Assembly: GCA_000438155.1 (NCBI GenBank)
Contig: FR902911.1
Coordinates: 10,521 to 22,348, forward strand
DNA: 11,828 nucleotides
Direction of reading: 5' to 3'
Source of the DNA: Firmicutes bacterium CAG:95
Lineage (GTDB): Bacteria > Bacillota > Clostridia > Lachnospirales > Lachnospiraceae
How positions within the stretch are numbered: the first letter of the stretch is position 1; the number at the start of each line of letters is the position of its first letter. Positions 6,384-11,828 of this stretch are shown in pieces. The translations under genes and the position numbers were made by a program. The notes below the pieces were generated by a model, which was not told where the DNA came from, did not search any database, and saw only the letters and a list, made by a program, of their open reading frames with translations.

Positions 6384-6443
6384 TTGAAGGATTTCCTGTC
6401 TTTTAAATTTACTGCATCCTTGAAAAAATCTGTCTTTCATGCA

Positions 6444-6636
6444 TCAGGATGCAACTGTCACGGTAACACCGATTGCTGCATGTACGGCTCCAACAGATTC
6501 CGCAACAACTGCTGCCGAAACTGCCGCTGCTCCCATAAATACAACCGCACCTGCGACAATAACAAATCCGGCAACCAGTATAACTTATCCCTGTTCTTTG
6601 CTTCCAGCTTGATCTGAGCCAGTACATCTTACTCAC
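6444..6636 (-). pseudogene. Frameshifted remnant of a small one-helix membrane protein gene
   Basis: This fills most of the 316 bp between hemZ and the acyltransferase-like gene. From 6584 down to a TGA at 6444-6446 one frame is rich in GNN codons and encodes a strongly hydrophobic stretch (VAGFVIVAGAVVFMG followed by Ala/Val-rich sequence ending in TVASstop), as real coding sequence would, but it has no start codon and is closed upstream by TAA (6585-6587). The adjoining part (about 6622-6575) makes sense in a second frame (LAQIKLEAKNRDKLYW). A GTG at 6634-6636, overlapping the hemZ stop and behind the SD-like GAGGA, opens a third frame (MSKMYW). Joining the pieces needs two -1 shifts, both at a TACTGG. 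A decayed gene is the simplest reading; sequencing error or a non-coding region is possible. I do not recognise the family. Confidence 0.35.
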
Positions 6637-8147
6637 AGTAGTTTCCTCATTGATCCTTCTAATGGTTCAGAAAGCAGCTTCTTCTTCCGTTCAATCATCT
6701 CATCAATCTTTTCAATATAAAGCCCTACATCCTTGACATTATCGCATCTTTCAATCCGTCCGTCCGGATAAACCCGCTTGGTGATGGAACCTGCGCCAAG
6801 AGCTACGATGGTCTGTTTCTCCTCCATGATCAGAATATTATAGATCCCAAAGTTACCTTCGGTCGCATAGCCGACGTTTTCAAAGTTGCCGGACATGTTT
6901 TTCTGGCGGTAGAGGTAATATGGAACCATCCGGAGCTGCTTTGCCCCCTCCATGGCAATCTTCATGGTTTTTTCCGTGTTATTCAGCATGGAAATACCCT
7001 TTTCCTCAATCCACTGACTGAGCTTCGATGCCCGTTTGATGGCAAGGGAATGCACGGTCAGACTGTCCGGCTGCATCGCCACAATTTCATCGATGGTATG
7101 GTGCACCTCTGCTTCTGTCTCTTCCGGGAGTCCTAAGATAATATCCATATTAATATTGGTAAATCCGACCTCTCTTGCAAGGGTAAATGCTTCCCTGACC
7201 TGCTCTACCGTGTGGCGTCTGCCGATCAGATCGAGGGTTTTCTGGTTCATGGTCTGCGGATTCACGGAAATCCTGGTAACTCCATGCTTCCTTAAAACCT
7301 CCAGCTTATCTCTTGTAATGCTGTCCGCTCTTCCTGCTTCAACCGTGAATTCCTGCAGATGGGACAGATCCAGCTTCGCTTCAATATAAGAAAGAAGCCG
7401 CTCCAGCTCCGGCGCCTTTAATGTAGTCGGCGTACCGCCTCCAATGTAAATTGTATCCAGAATCTTATCCCGATAAAAGCTGCTTACAAAGTCAATTTCC
7501 TTTTCCAGTGCCGTTAAGTACTCCGATACTCTCTTTTCCCAGGAAAAAATCGGATAAGAGGTAAAGGAACAGTACAGACAAGTGGTCGGGCAGAACGGAA
7601 TCCCAATGTAAAGACTGTATCCGTCTTCATAATGAAGGGTATCAAGCAGGGCCTTTTCCCTACGGGCAATTTCAATGGCAAGCTCTCCCTTCTCCTTACT
7701 GATGAGGTACGTATCCTGCATATACTGCATGATCTCCTCATCCGTAATGTCCTCTTCCATCATCGTCATCGGAATTTTCGTCGGGCGGATTCCGGTCAGG
7801 GTTCCCCAGGGAAGCTGCCTGCCGGTATGCTCGGAAAGTGCTGTGTAAATCAGTTTTTTTAAGCAGTTCTTGATGTGCGGCCGGTCCATGCCGTCTTCCA
7901 GCTCTACCTTATATCCGCCAAAATCCGTTCTTCCCCTGCCACCATCCACAATGCTCATGCGGATCATTTCCGGTTCAAAATCAATTTTCAGATCCGGAAG
8001 TCCTTCATCGGAGCTCACAATATCCTTTTCATCAGAATCCGGCACAAAGACCTTGACGTCCTGTGCCGGATAAAATGCTTTTACCAGAGAATGGATATCG
8101 TATTCATATCCATTCTGATTTACGATTACACTTAATAAATTGCTCAT
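6633..8147 (-). CDS. hemZ: HemZ-type radical SAM protein (coproporphyrinogen III dehydrogenase-like)
   Basis: 504 residues, matching HemZ rather than the shorter HemN/HemW (~380-450). About 170 N-terminal residues, including GTLTGIRPTKIPM (115-127, a stretch typical of HemZ), precede the radical SAM core. The core has YIGIPFCPTTCLYC (180-193), so Cys186, Cys190 and Cys193 form the CxxxCxxC site for the 4Fe-4S cluster, and IGGGTPTTL (235-243) for SAM binding. A later VNPQTMN and the NINMDIILGLPEET stretch also fit the family. The family is named for oxygen-independent coproporphyrinogen III oxidation in haem synthesis, but many clostridial members have no haem pathway, so the real substrate is open. 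ATG 8147 follows the SD GAGGAAG; it starts 21 bp after the MBL gene and is the last intact gene of the rel operon. Confidence 0.92.
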   Translation of the reverse strand: MSNLLSVIVNQNGYEYDIHSLVKAFYPAQDVKVFVPDSDEKDIVSSDEGLPDLKIDFEPEMIRMSIVDGGRGRTDFGGYKVELEDGMDRPHIKNCLKKLIYTALSEHTGRQLPWGTLTGIRPTKIPMTMMEEDITDEEIMQYMQDTYLISKEKGELAIEIARREKALLDTLHYEDGYSLYIGIPFCPTTCLYCSFTSYPIFSWEKRVSEYLTALEKEIDFVSSFYRDKILDTIYIGGGTPTTLKAPELERLLSYIEAKLDLSHLQEFTVEAGRADSITRDKLEVLRKHGVTRISVNPQTMNQKTLDLIGRRHTVEQVREAFTLAREVGFTNINMDIILGLPEETEAEVHHTIDEIVAMQPDSLTVHSLAIKRASKLSQWIEEKGISMLNNTEKTMKIAMEGAKQLRMVPYYLYRQKNMSGNFENVGYATEGNFGIYNILIMEEKQTIVALGAGSITKRVYPDGRIERCDNVKDVGLYIEKIDEMIERKKKLLSEPLEGSMRKLL

Positions 8148-8168
8148 CTCTTCCTCTTCTCATTTCGA

Positions 8169-8798
8169 TTAAAGAAATGCGTTATATTTTCTCTCATGTC
8201 CGATGCTGGTACATTCCCCATGTCCCGGATATACGGTCACATCATCGGGAAGTACCATGAGCTTCTCGCGGACCGATCTCACGAGTGCGCTCATGCTGCC
8301 TGTCGGAAGATCCGTCCTTCCCACGGAATCCTGAAACAGTGTATCACCACTAAGCAGCACCCCGGCTTCTTCAAAATAGTAACAGCAGCTCCCCTTCGTA
8401 TGTCCCGGCGTTGCAATCACCTGAAACTGCATCCCGGCAATTTCAACCTTTTGTCCATCCTTCAAAAGAACATCCGGGGTAACCGTACATGGTCTTCCTA
8501 CGTCCCGTGAAACATTTAAGGAATCGCTTTCACACAGCTCTTTTTCCCCTTCATAGGCATATACGCGGGCACCACTGCACTTTTTCAAGCCTTCCACACC
8601 CCAGATATGGTCAAAATGTCCATGGGTAAGACAGATTGCCGCCACGTGAAAGCCCTTTGCGGTAAGCTGCTGATAAAGAAGCTCTCCCCGGTCTGCCGGG
8701 TCAAAGGCGATCACGTCCTTCTTTCCTTCTTCATATACATAGTAAAAATTCGTCTCACACACACCTAATGTAAATTTATCAACCTTTAACTCTGCCAT
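8169..8798 (-). CDS. MBL-fold metallo-hydrolase, glyoxalase II-like
   Basis: 209 residues from the ATG at 8796-8798. A TTG at 8811-8813 could extend it by five codons, but those bases contain the SD AAAGGAAG that serves the ATG. The metal-binding set is complete: THGHFDH (58-64, His59, His61, Asp63, His64), TPGHTKGS (130-137, His133), SGDTLF (150-155, Asp152) and YPGHG (190-194, His193). The QDSVGRTDLP segment (156-165) is common in the YcbL/YqgX group of small glyoxalase II-like hydrolases, which cleave thioesters such as S-lactoylglutathione or related low-molecular-weight thiol esters. The true substrate is unknown. No signal peptide, so cytoplasmic. It lies 48 bp after rel and 21 bp before hemZ, an arrangement seen in many clostridia, and is surely co-transcribed. 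Confidence 0.93.
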   Translation of the reverse strand: MAELKVDKFTLGVCETNFYYVYEEGKKDVIAFDPADRGELLYQQLTAKGFHVAAICLTHGHFDHIWGVEGLKKCSGARVYAYEGEKELCESDSLNVSRDVGRPCTVTPDVLLKDGQKVEIAGMQFQVIATPGHTKGSCCYYFEEAGVLLSGDTLFQDSVGRTDLPTGSMSALVRSVREKLMVLPDDVTVYPGHGECTSIGHERKYNAFL

Positions 8799-8823
8799 AA
8801 GCTTCCTTTCCAAACCGTCTCAT

Positions 8824-8847
8824 TACCTGTTTCATTACCAGTTTCAT
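8824..8847. repeat. 12-bp direct duplication at the 3' end of rel
   Basis: TACCTGTTTCAT (8824-8835) and TACCAGTTTCAT (8836-8847) differ at one base; on the minus strand they add further TGA and TAA codons just after the rel stop. Most of the rel-MBL gap consists of this duplication. Confidence 0.5.
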
Positions 8848-11183
8848 CAGCCCGTGGTTCTCTCAATGTCCATCACACTTTCAATACTGCGTAATTTATC
8901 TACCAGTGTATTCAGCTGTTCCCTGCTGTTGATTTCAAATGCAATAGCAAGTGTTGCATAACCCTGTTTATTCACTCTCGTATTAAGACTCCGGATGCTG
9001 ATGTTCTTCTCGGTAAGAATCTTCGTAATATCTGCAAGAAGTCCGTTCCGGTTCATTGCATAAATCTTAATTTCTGCAATATACTTCTCATCTACGGCAT
9101 CCTTTGCATTGTCTTCCCATTCGGCATCAATGAGACGCACTCTTTCCATCTCCGGAAGATTAATGATATTAATGCAGTCGGTACGATGAATGGAAACACC
9201 GCGTCCTCTCGTTACAAAACCAACGATCTCGTCTCCGGGAACCGGCAGACAGCACTTGGAAAAACGTACCGCCAGATCATGCATTCCCTTTACGACGATA
9301 CCGCTTTTGGATCTCATATGCGGGATGTTCTTCTGCTGGTCGTTCTCTACAACAGCTGCCAGAACCTCCTCATCCGTCAGCTCCTTCTTATGGTCCTTTT
9401 CATAAAGCTCGAGCATCTTGTTAATGATCTGCCCTTCCTTTAAACCACCATGTCCGACAGCTGCAAGAACGGACTCCCAGTCATGAAAGCCATATTTATT
9501 CATGATCGCATTCATATATTCCGGCACCATGATTTCATTGGTGTCGATCACCTTTGCCTTACAGTATGCCTGTAAAAGCTCACGACCCTTTACAATATTT
9601 TCTTCTTTGAATTCATTCTTAAACCACTGGTTGATCTTACTCTTGGCCTGGGTACTCTTCACCACATTCAGCCAGTCCCGGCTCGGTCCCTTGGAGTTCT
9701 GGGACGTCATAATTTCCACCCGGTCACCATTCTTGATCTCATAATCAATCGTTACGAGCTTTCCGTTTACTCTTGCACCAATCATCTTGTTTCCGACTGC
9801 ACTGTGAATGCTGTAAGCAAAGTCAATCGGCGTAGAGCCTGCCGGCAGATTCTTTACCTCCCCGGTCGGGGTAAAGCAGTAAACGCTGTCGGAAAACAGG
9901 TCAAGATCGCTCTTTAACAGGTTCATGAATTCCTTGTTATCAGACATATCCTGCTGCCATTCCAGAATCTGACGCAGCCAGGACAGCTTCTCTTCCTCGG
10001 AATCCTCAATCTTCTTGCCATCGGAAGCAACCTTATATTTCCAGTGCGCTGCAATACCATATTCCGCAGCCTTATGCATTTCATAGGTACGGATCTGGAT
10101 TTCAAAGGGCTGCCCGCTCTTCCCGATCAGCGTCGTATGAAGGGACTGGTACATATTCGCCTTCGGCATGGCAATGTAGTCCTTGAAACGCCCCGGGATC
10201 GGTTTATACATTTCATGAATAACACCAAGTGCTGCATAGCAGTCCTTGACGGTATTTACAATAATACGGACCGCGAACAGATCGTAGATCTGTTCAATGG
10301 ATTTATTCTGGTTCTTCATTTTCTTATAGATACTGAAAAAGTGCTTGATACGACCGTCAATATGGGCTTCGATTCCGGCATTTTTAATGTGTTCACTGAC
10401 TTCATCCACGATATCCTGGATGTATTTCTCACGTTCACTTTTACGGATTGCAATTTTATCTACCAGATCGTAATACGCCTCCGGTTCGAGATATTTTAAG
10501 GATAAATCATCTAATTCTACTTTGATTTTGGAAATACCGAGACGCTGTGCAATGGGGGCATAGATTTCCTGTGTCTCCCGCGCAATGCGCTGCTGTGCCT
10601 CCGGCTTCTGGTATTTCAGGGTACGCATATTATGAAGACGGTCTGCCAGCTTAATCAGAATTACCCGGATATCCTTCGCCATGGCAAGAAACATCTTACG
10701 CAGATTCTCTGCCTGCATTTCCAGCCGGTCGGGCTTGCCGTCCTGATCGGTTGACAGATGCAGATTCTGCAGCTTTGTAACACCATCTACCAAAAGAGCT
10801 ACCTCCGGGCCGAATTCTTTCTCAATTTCTTCCCCGGTCATAATGGTATCCTCCACCACATCATGCAAAAGTCCTGCAGCAATGGTTTCCTGATCCATCT
10901 CAAGGTCTGCCAGAATGATTGCGACGCACAGGGGATGTACAATGTAAGGCTCTCCGGACTTCCGTACCTGATCCTTATGTGCCTGATAGGCCACATGGTA
11001 TGCCTTCTCAATCAGGGAAATGTCATCGGAGGGGTGGTATTTGCGCACACGCAAAATAAGATCCCGATATAACTGCTCCGGACTTTGAAATTCCTGAATG
11101 GATTCGATCCGACCATCGTCGAATACCATCTCGCTCTTAACCTGTTCACCTGTTGTCTTACTGGTATCCTTTTCTTCTGTCAT
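8847..11183 (-). CDS. rel: Bifunctional (p)ppGpp synthetase/hydrolase, long RSH (Rel)
   Basis: 778 residues from the ATG at 11181-11183. An upstream in-frame ATG at 11199-11201 would give 784, but it has no SD, while AAAGGGTGAT lies just before the 11183 ATG. It makes and breaks the alarmone (p)ppGpp in the stringent response. Domains: HD hydrolase (about 50-200) with His83, His107-Asp108, Glu111-Asp112 and LADRLHN (179-185, Asp181), all intact; synthetase (about 245-385) with FAVRI (303-307), GRFKDYIAMPK (331-341, the RXKD form typical of bifunctional Gram-positive Rel), YQSLHT (345-350) and EIQIRT (361-366); TGS (about 433-495); helical region; zinc-finger/CC domain with KCC (643-645), His666 and Cys670; ACT (about 700-775). 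Both activities should be present. It heads the rel-MBL-hemZ operon, with its own strong promoter at 11261-11289. Confidence 0.97.
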   Translation of the reverse strand: MTEEKDTSKTTGEQVKSEMVFDDGRIESIQEFQSPEQLYRDLILRVRKYHPSDDISLIEKAYHVAYQAHKDQVRKSGEPYIVHPLCVAIILADLEMDQETIAAGLLHDVVEDTIMTGEEIEKEFGPEVALLVDGVTKLQNLHLSTDQDGKPDRLEMQAENLRKMFLAMAKDIRVILIKLADRLHNMRTLKYQKPEAQQRIARETQEIYAPIAQRLGISKIKVELDDLSLKYLEPEAYYDLVDKIAIRKSEREKYIQDIVDEVSEHIKNAGIEAHIDGRIKHFFSIYKKMKNQNKSIEQIYDLFAVRIIVNTVKDCYAALGVIHEMYKPIPGRFKDYIAMPKANMYQSLHTTLIGKSGQPFEIQIRTYEMHKAAEYGIAAHWKYKVASDGKKIEDSEEEKLSWLRQILEWQQDMSDNKEFMNLLKSDLDLFSDSVYCFTPTGEVKNLPAGSTPIDFAYSIHSAVGNKMIGARVNGKLVTIDYEIKNGDRVEIMTSQNSKGPSRDWLNVVKSTQAKSKINQWFKNEFKEENIVKGRELLQAYCKAKVIDTNEIMVPEYMNAIMNKYGFHDWESVLAAVGHGGLKEGQIINKMLELYEKDHKKELTDEEVLAAVVENDQQKNIPHMRSKSGIVVKGMHDLAVRFSKCCLPVPGDEIVGFVTRGRGVSIHRTDCINIINLPEMERVRLIDAEWEDNAKDAVDEKYIAEIKIYAMNRNGLLADITKILTEKNISIRSLNTRVNKQGYATLAIAFEINSREQLNTLVDKLRSIESVMDIERTTG

Positions 11184-11260
11184 GTCATCACCCTTTGGCA
11201 TTTTAGTAAAAATTACCTGCTGATTTTAACTTATCTGTTATTATTAGCAATATCCATATT

Positions 11261-11289
11261 ATTATATATTTATTTATGAATGTAGTCAA
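11261..11289 (-). promoter_or_regulatory. Strong sigma-A promoter of the rel operon
   Basis: On the minus strand TTGACT (11284-11289), 17-bp AT-rich spacer, TATAAT (11261-11266): 5/6 and 6/6. The predicted start near 11254 gives a leader of about 70 nt to the ATG at 11183. It points away from the toxin promoter; the two -35 elements are 35 bp apart. Confidence 0.8.
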
Positions 11290-11324
11290 TCCGTGAAGAA
11301 AGCAGATTCTATCCTCAAATTTGA

Positions 11325-11353
11325 TTGAACATTTGTTCTGTTTATGATATACT
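11325..11353 (+). promoter_or_regulatory. Promoter of the small toxin-like gene
   Basis: TTGAAC (11325-11330), 17-bp spacer, TATACT (11348-11353); 4/6 and 5/6. The predicted start near 11360 gives a leader of about 77 nt. The LexA-like box at 11327-11338 covers most of the -35. Confidence 0.65.
11327..11338. promoter_or_regulatory. LexA (SOS) box-like dyad
   Basis: GAACATTTGTTC fits the Gram-positive LexA/DinR half-site rule GAAC-N4-GTTC exactly. It overlaps the -35 of the toxin-like gene, where bound LexA would block RNA polymerase and release would follow DNA damage. I saw no other copy of this pattern in the window. LexA binding is inferred. Confidence 0.6.
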
Positions 11354-11401
11354 GATCAAGTATAGTTGAAAAAAAAGCAGGATGTGATTTTCCGATTATA
11401 A

Positions 11402-11436
11402 GATGCCCTCTAGTTTACAAAGGAGGGTGATGCCCT
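11402..11436 (+). promoter_or_regulatory. SD-occluding leader structure with GATGCCCT direct repeats
   Basis: GATGCCCT occurs twice, at 11402-11409 and 11429-11436, on either side of the SD AAAGGAGGGTGA. CCCTC (11406-11410) can pair with GAGGG (11423-11427) of the SD across a 12-nt loop; the second copy's CCCT can pair with AGGG (11424-11427) as an alternative. Either fold would hide the SD until it is opened, as in known type I toxin mRNAs. Confidence 0.45.
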
Positions 11437-11520
11437 ATGAACACAATAGAAGTACTTACCTTATTGTTAGTAGTTTTCGCGGCTCTGTCTTATATAGACA
11501 ATCATAATAAAAAGAAATAA
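11437..11520 (+). CDS. 27-residue hydrophobic peptide, holin-like type I toxin candidate
   Basis: ATG 11437-11439 to TAA 11518-11520. The SD GGAGGG (11422-11427) is strong and ends 9 bases before the ATG. The peptide has a short polar start (MNTIE), one hydrophobic segment (VLTLLLVVFAALSYI, residues 6-20) and a polar, positively charged tail (DNHNKKK). Size, single membrane helix, Lys-rich tail and an SD running into GTGATG just before the start match the small holin-like or Fst/TxpA-type toxins of Firmicutes, which damage or depolarise the membrane when overproduced. Around it are a LexA-like box on the promoter, an SD-hiding leader, a shared bidirectional terminator directly after the stop, and a convergent antisense promoter, as expected for a type I toxin-antitoxin locus. 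Toxicity is inferred; a membrane regulator peptide is the main alternative. Confidence 0.7.
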   Translation: MNTIEVLTLLLVVFAALSYIDNHNKKK

Positions 11521-11613
11521 ACATCCCATACCGTCCAAAGTGAGGATGTCTATTTCTTTAGATAATCATTAATTCACTGAGGGCAAATCGGAGTTACATC
11601 CGATTCACTTTCT
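11512..11613 (-). ncRNA. Predicted antisense RNA antitoxin
   Basis: An RNA starting near 11613 from the promoter at 11620-11648 and ending at the shared terminator would be about 100 nt and contain no good ORF. It can form a 5' stem-loop, AATCGG/CCGATT (11600-11605 with 11586-11591, 8-nt loop). Just after that its TTGCCCTC (minus strand, 11579-11586) can pair with GAGGGTGA of the toxin SD (11423-11430) with two G-U pairs. Its 3' part is perfectly complementary to the toxin mRNA end. Boundaries are estimates. Confidence 0.5.
11521..11559. terminator. Bidirectional terminator shared by toxin mRNA and antisense RNA
   Basis: Stem ACATCC (11521-11526) / GGATGT (11544-11549) with a 17-nt loop. On the plus strand it is followed by CTATTTCTTT; on the minus strand by TTATTTCTTTTT. 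The stem begins right after the toxin stop codon. The stem is short and the loop long, so efficiency may be moderate. Confidence 0.5.
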
Positions 11614-11619
11614 GAGTAA

Positions 11620-11648
11620 ATTATACATGAGGGTACTTGAAAAAACAA
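11620..11648 (-). promoter_or_regulatory. Antisense promoter with consensus -10
   Basis: On the minus strand TTGTTT (11643-11648), 17-bp spacer, TATAAT (11620-11625). The -10 is perfect, the -35 matches only 3/6. It points toward the 3' end of the toxin-like gene. The -35 lies inside the hairpin of the neighbouring plus-strand terminator. Confidence 0.5.
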
Positions 11649-11659
11649 GTACCCTTTTT
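11630..11659 (+). terminator. Strong plus-strand intrinsic terminator
   Basis: Perfect 10-bp stem AGGGTACTTG (11630-11639) / CAAGTACCCT (11646-11655) with an A6 loop, followed by TTTTT (11655-11659). It would catch toxin transcripts that read through the first hairpin. No T-tract in the opposite direction. Confidence 0.8.
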
Positions 11660-11670
11660 GATTTTGTATA

Positions 11671-11786
11671 TAGATGTAAACGTGTAAACAGACCGATGCT
11701 TAGACACATAGATGTAAGCGTGTAAACAGGCCGATGCTTAGACTCACATAGATGTAAGCGTATAAACAGGCCGATGCTTAGCCACA
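11671..11786. repeat. Three tandem 38-40-bp repeats
   Basis: Units at 11671-11708 (38 bp), 11709-11748 (40 bp) and 11749-11786 (38 bp) share TAGATGTAA(A/G)CGT then TAAACAG(A/G)CCGATGCTTAG with few differences. In units 2 and 3 TAAGC and GCTTA can pair across 16 nt. The copies touch with no spacers, so this is not a CRISPR array. They lie between two plus-strand terminators. Confidence 0.85.
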
Positions 11787-11787
11787 T

Positions 11788-11808
11788 AAAGAGGGATCAC
11801 CTCTTTTT
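11788..11808 (+). terminator. Intrinsic terminator after the tandem repeats
   Basis: Stem AAAGAGG (11788-11794) / CCTCTTT (11800-11806), 5-nt loop GATCA, T-run 11804-11808. It suggests a plus-strand transcript through the repeats. On the minus strand only TTT follows the stem. Confidence 0.55.
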
Positions 11809-11828
11809 GTTGCTTACCCCTACACCAG

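Noticed and set aside
6441..6456. TGCAT/ATGCA hairpin after the gene remnant as the hemZ operon terminator
   Set aside because: Five-bp AT-rich stem with the nearest T-run about 11 bases away; not convincing. I found no clear terminator for the rel operon before the next promoter.
6409..6636. 75-codon minus-strand frame rich in Cys and Ser
   Set aside because: Composition (many Cys, Ser, Arg) is the shadow of the GNN-rich frame one base away; only its first few codons seem relevant to the gene remnant.
11199..11201. Upstream ATG as the rel start (784 residues)
   Set aside because: No SD in front of it, while AAAGGGTGAT lies at the right distance from the ATG at 11181-11183; the six extra residues would encode that SD.
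11671..11786. CRISPR array
   Set aside because: The repeats are contiguous, only three, differ in length, and have no unique spacers between them; no cas gene is present.
11605..11787. 60-codon minus-strand frame through the tandem repeats, with GAGGTGATC upstream of its ATG
   Set aside because: The frame is open mainly because of the repeats; unit lengths of 40 and 38 change the frame so the peptide does not repeat. It also runs across the strong terminator and the antisense promoter. The SD-like sequence lies within a terminator stem and is rather far from the ATG. A decayed second toxin-like gene remains possible but unsupported.

Overview
The window looks like chromosomal DNA of a low-to-mid GC Firmicute, most likely a Lachnospiraceae-type clostridium. 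The grounds are AGGAGG-type Shine-Dalgarno (SD) sites, an RXKD-type bifunctional Rel protein followed by a metallo-beta-lactamase (MBL) fold hydrolase and HemZ, a DegV-family protein, and a GAAC-N4-GTTC (Gram-positive type) LexA box. No tRNA, rRNA, insertion sequence or CRISPR array is visible. All genes from 1191 to 11183 lie on the minus strand. Only the DegV-family gene near the left edge and the small toxin-like gene near the right edge read on the plus strand.

Layout. Positions 1-136 hold the start of a DUF308/HdeD-like membrane protein gene (minus). It is divergent from a degV-family gene (326-1222, plus) that has a strong promoter with a perfect 16-bp palindrome just upstream of its -35. 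A convergent TetR-type regulator gene (1191-1799, minus) overlaps the end of degV and contains the degV terminator inside its coding sequence. Its own promoter carries palindromes over the -10 and start site, and a degenerate ~17-bp purine-rich tandem array lies upstream. Then come, on the minus strand, a YbaK-type aminoacyl-tRNA deacylase (1965-2435) overlapping a GIY-YIG plus PD-(D/E)XK-like double-nuclease fusion (2405-3364); a short leader with a possible 15-codon ORF and a perfect TTCG-loop terminator directly before the nuclease SD; an RsbU/SpoIIE-like sensor phosphatase (3509-5110); and a polytopic acyltransferase-like protein (5195-6316). A frameshifted remnant of a small membrane protein gene follows hemZ. 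The hemZ, MBL hydrolase and rel genes (6633-11183) form a compact operon read from a near-consensus promoter at 11261-11289.

The right end (11325-11808) has no long gene but is the most interesting part. A 27-residue hydrophobic, Lys-tailed peptide gene resembles small holin-like type I toxins. Its promoter has a LexA-box-like dyad over the -35, its SD can be folded away by flanking GATGCCCT repeats, and a convergent antisense promoter with a consensus -10 would make a ~100-nt RNA ending at a shared bidirectional terminator. I read this as an SOS-controlled type I toxin-antitoxin module placed back to back with the rel operon. It is followed by three 38-40-bp tandem repeats between two plus-strand terminators. 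Function assignments rest on visible motifs; regulatory claims are inference from sequence.
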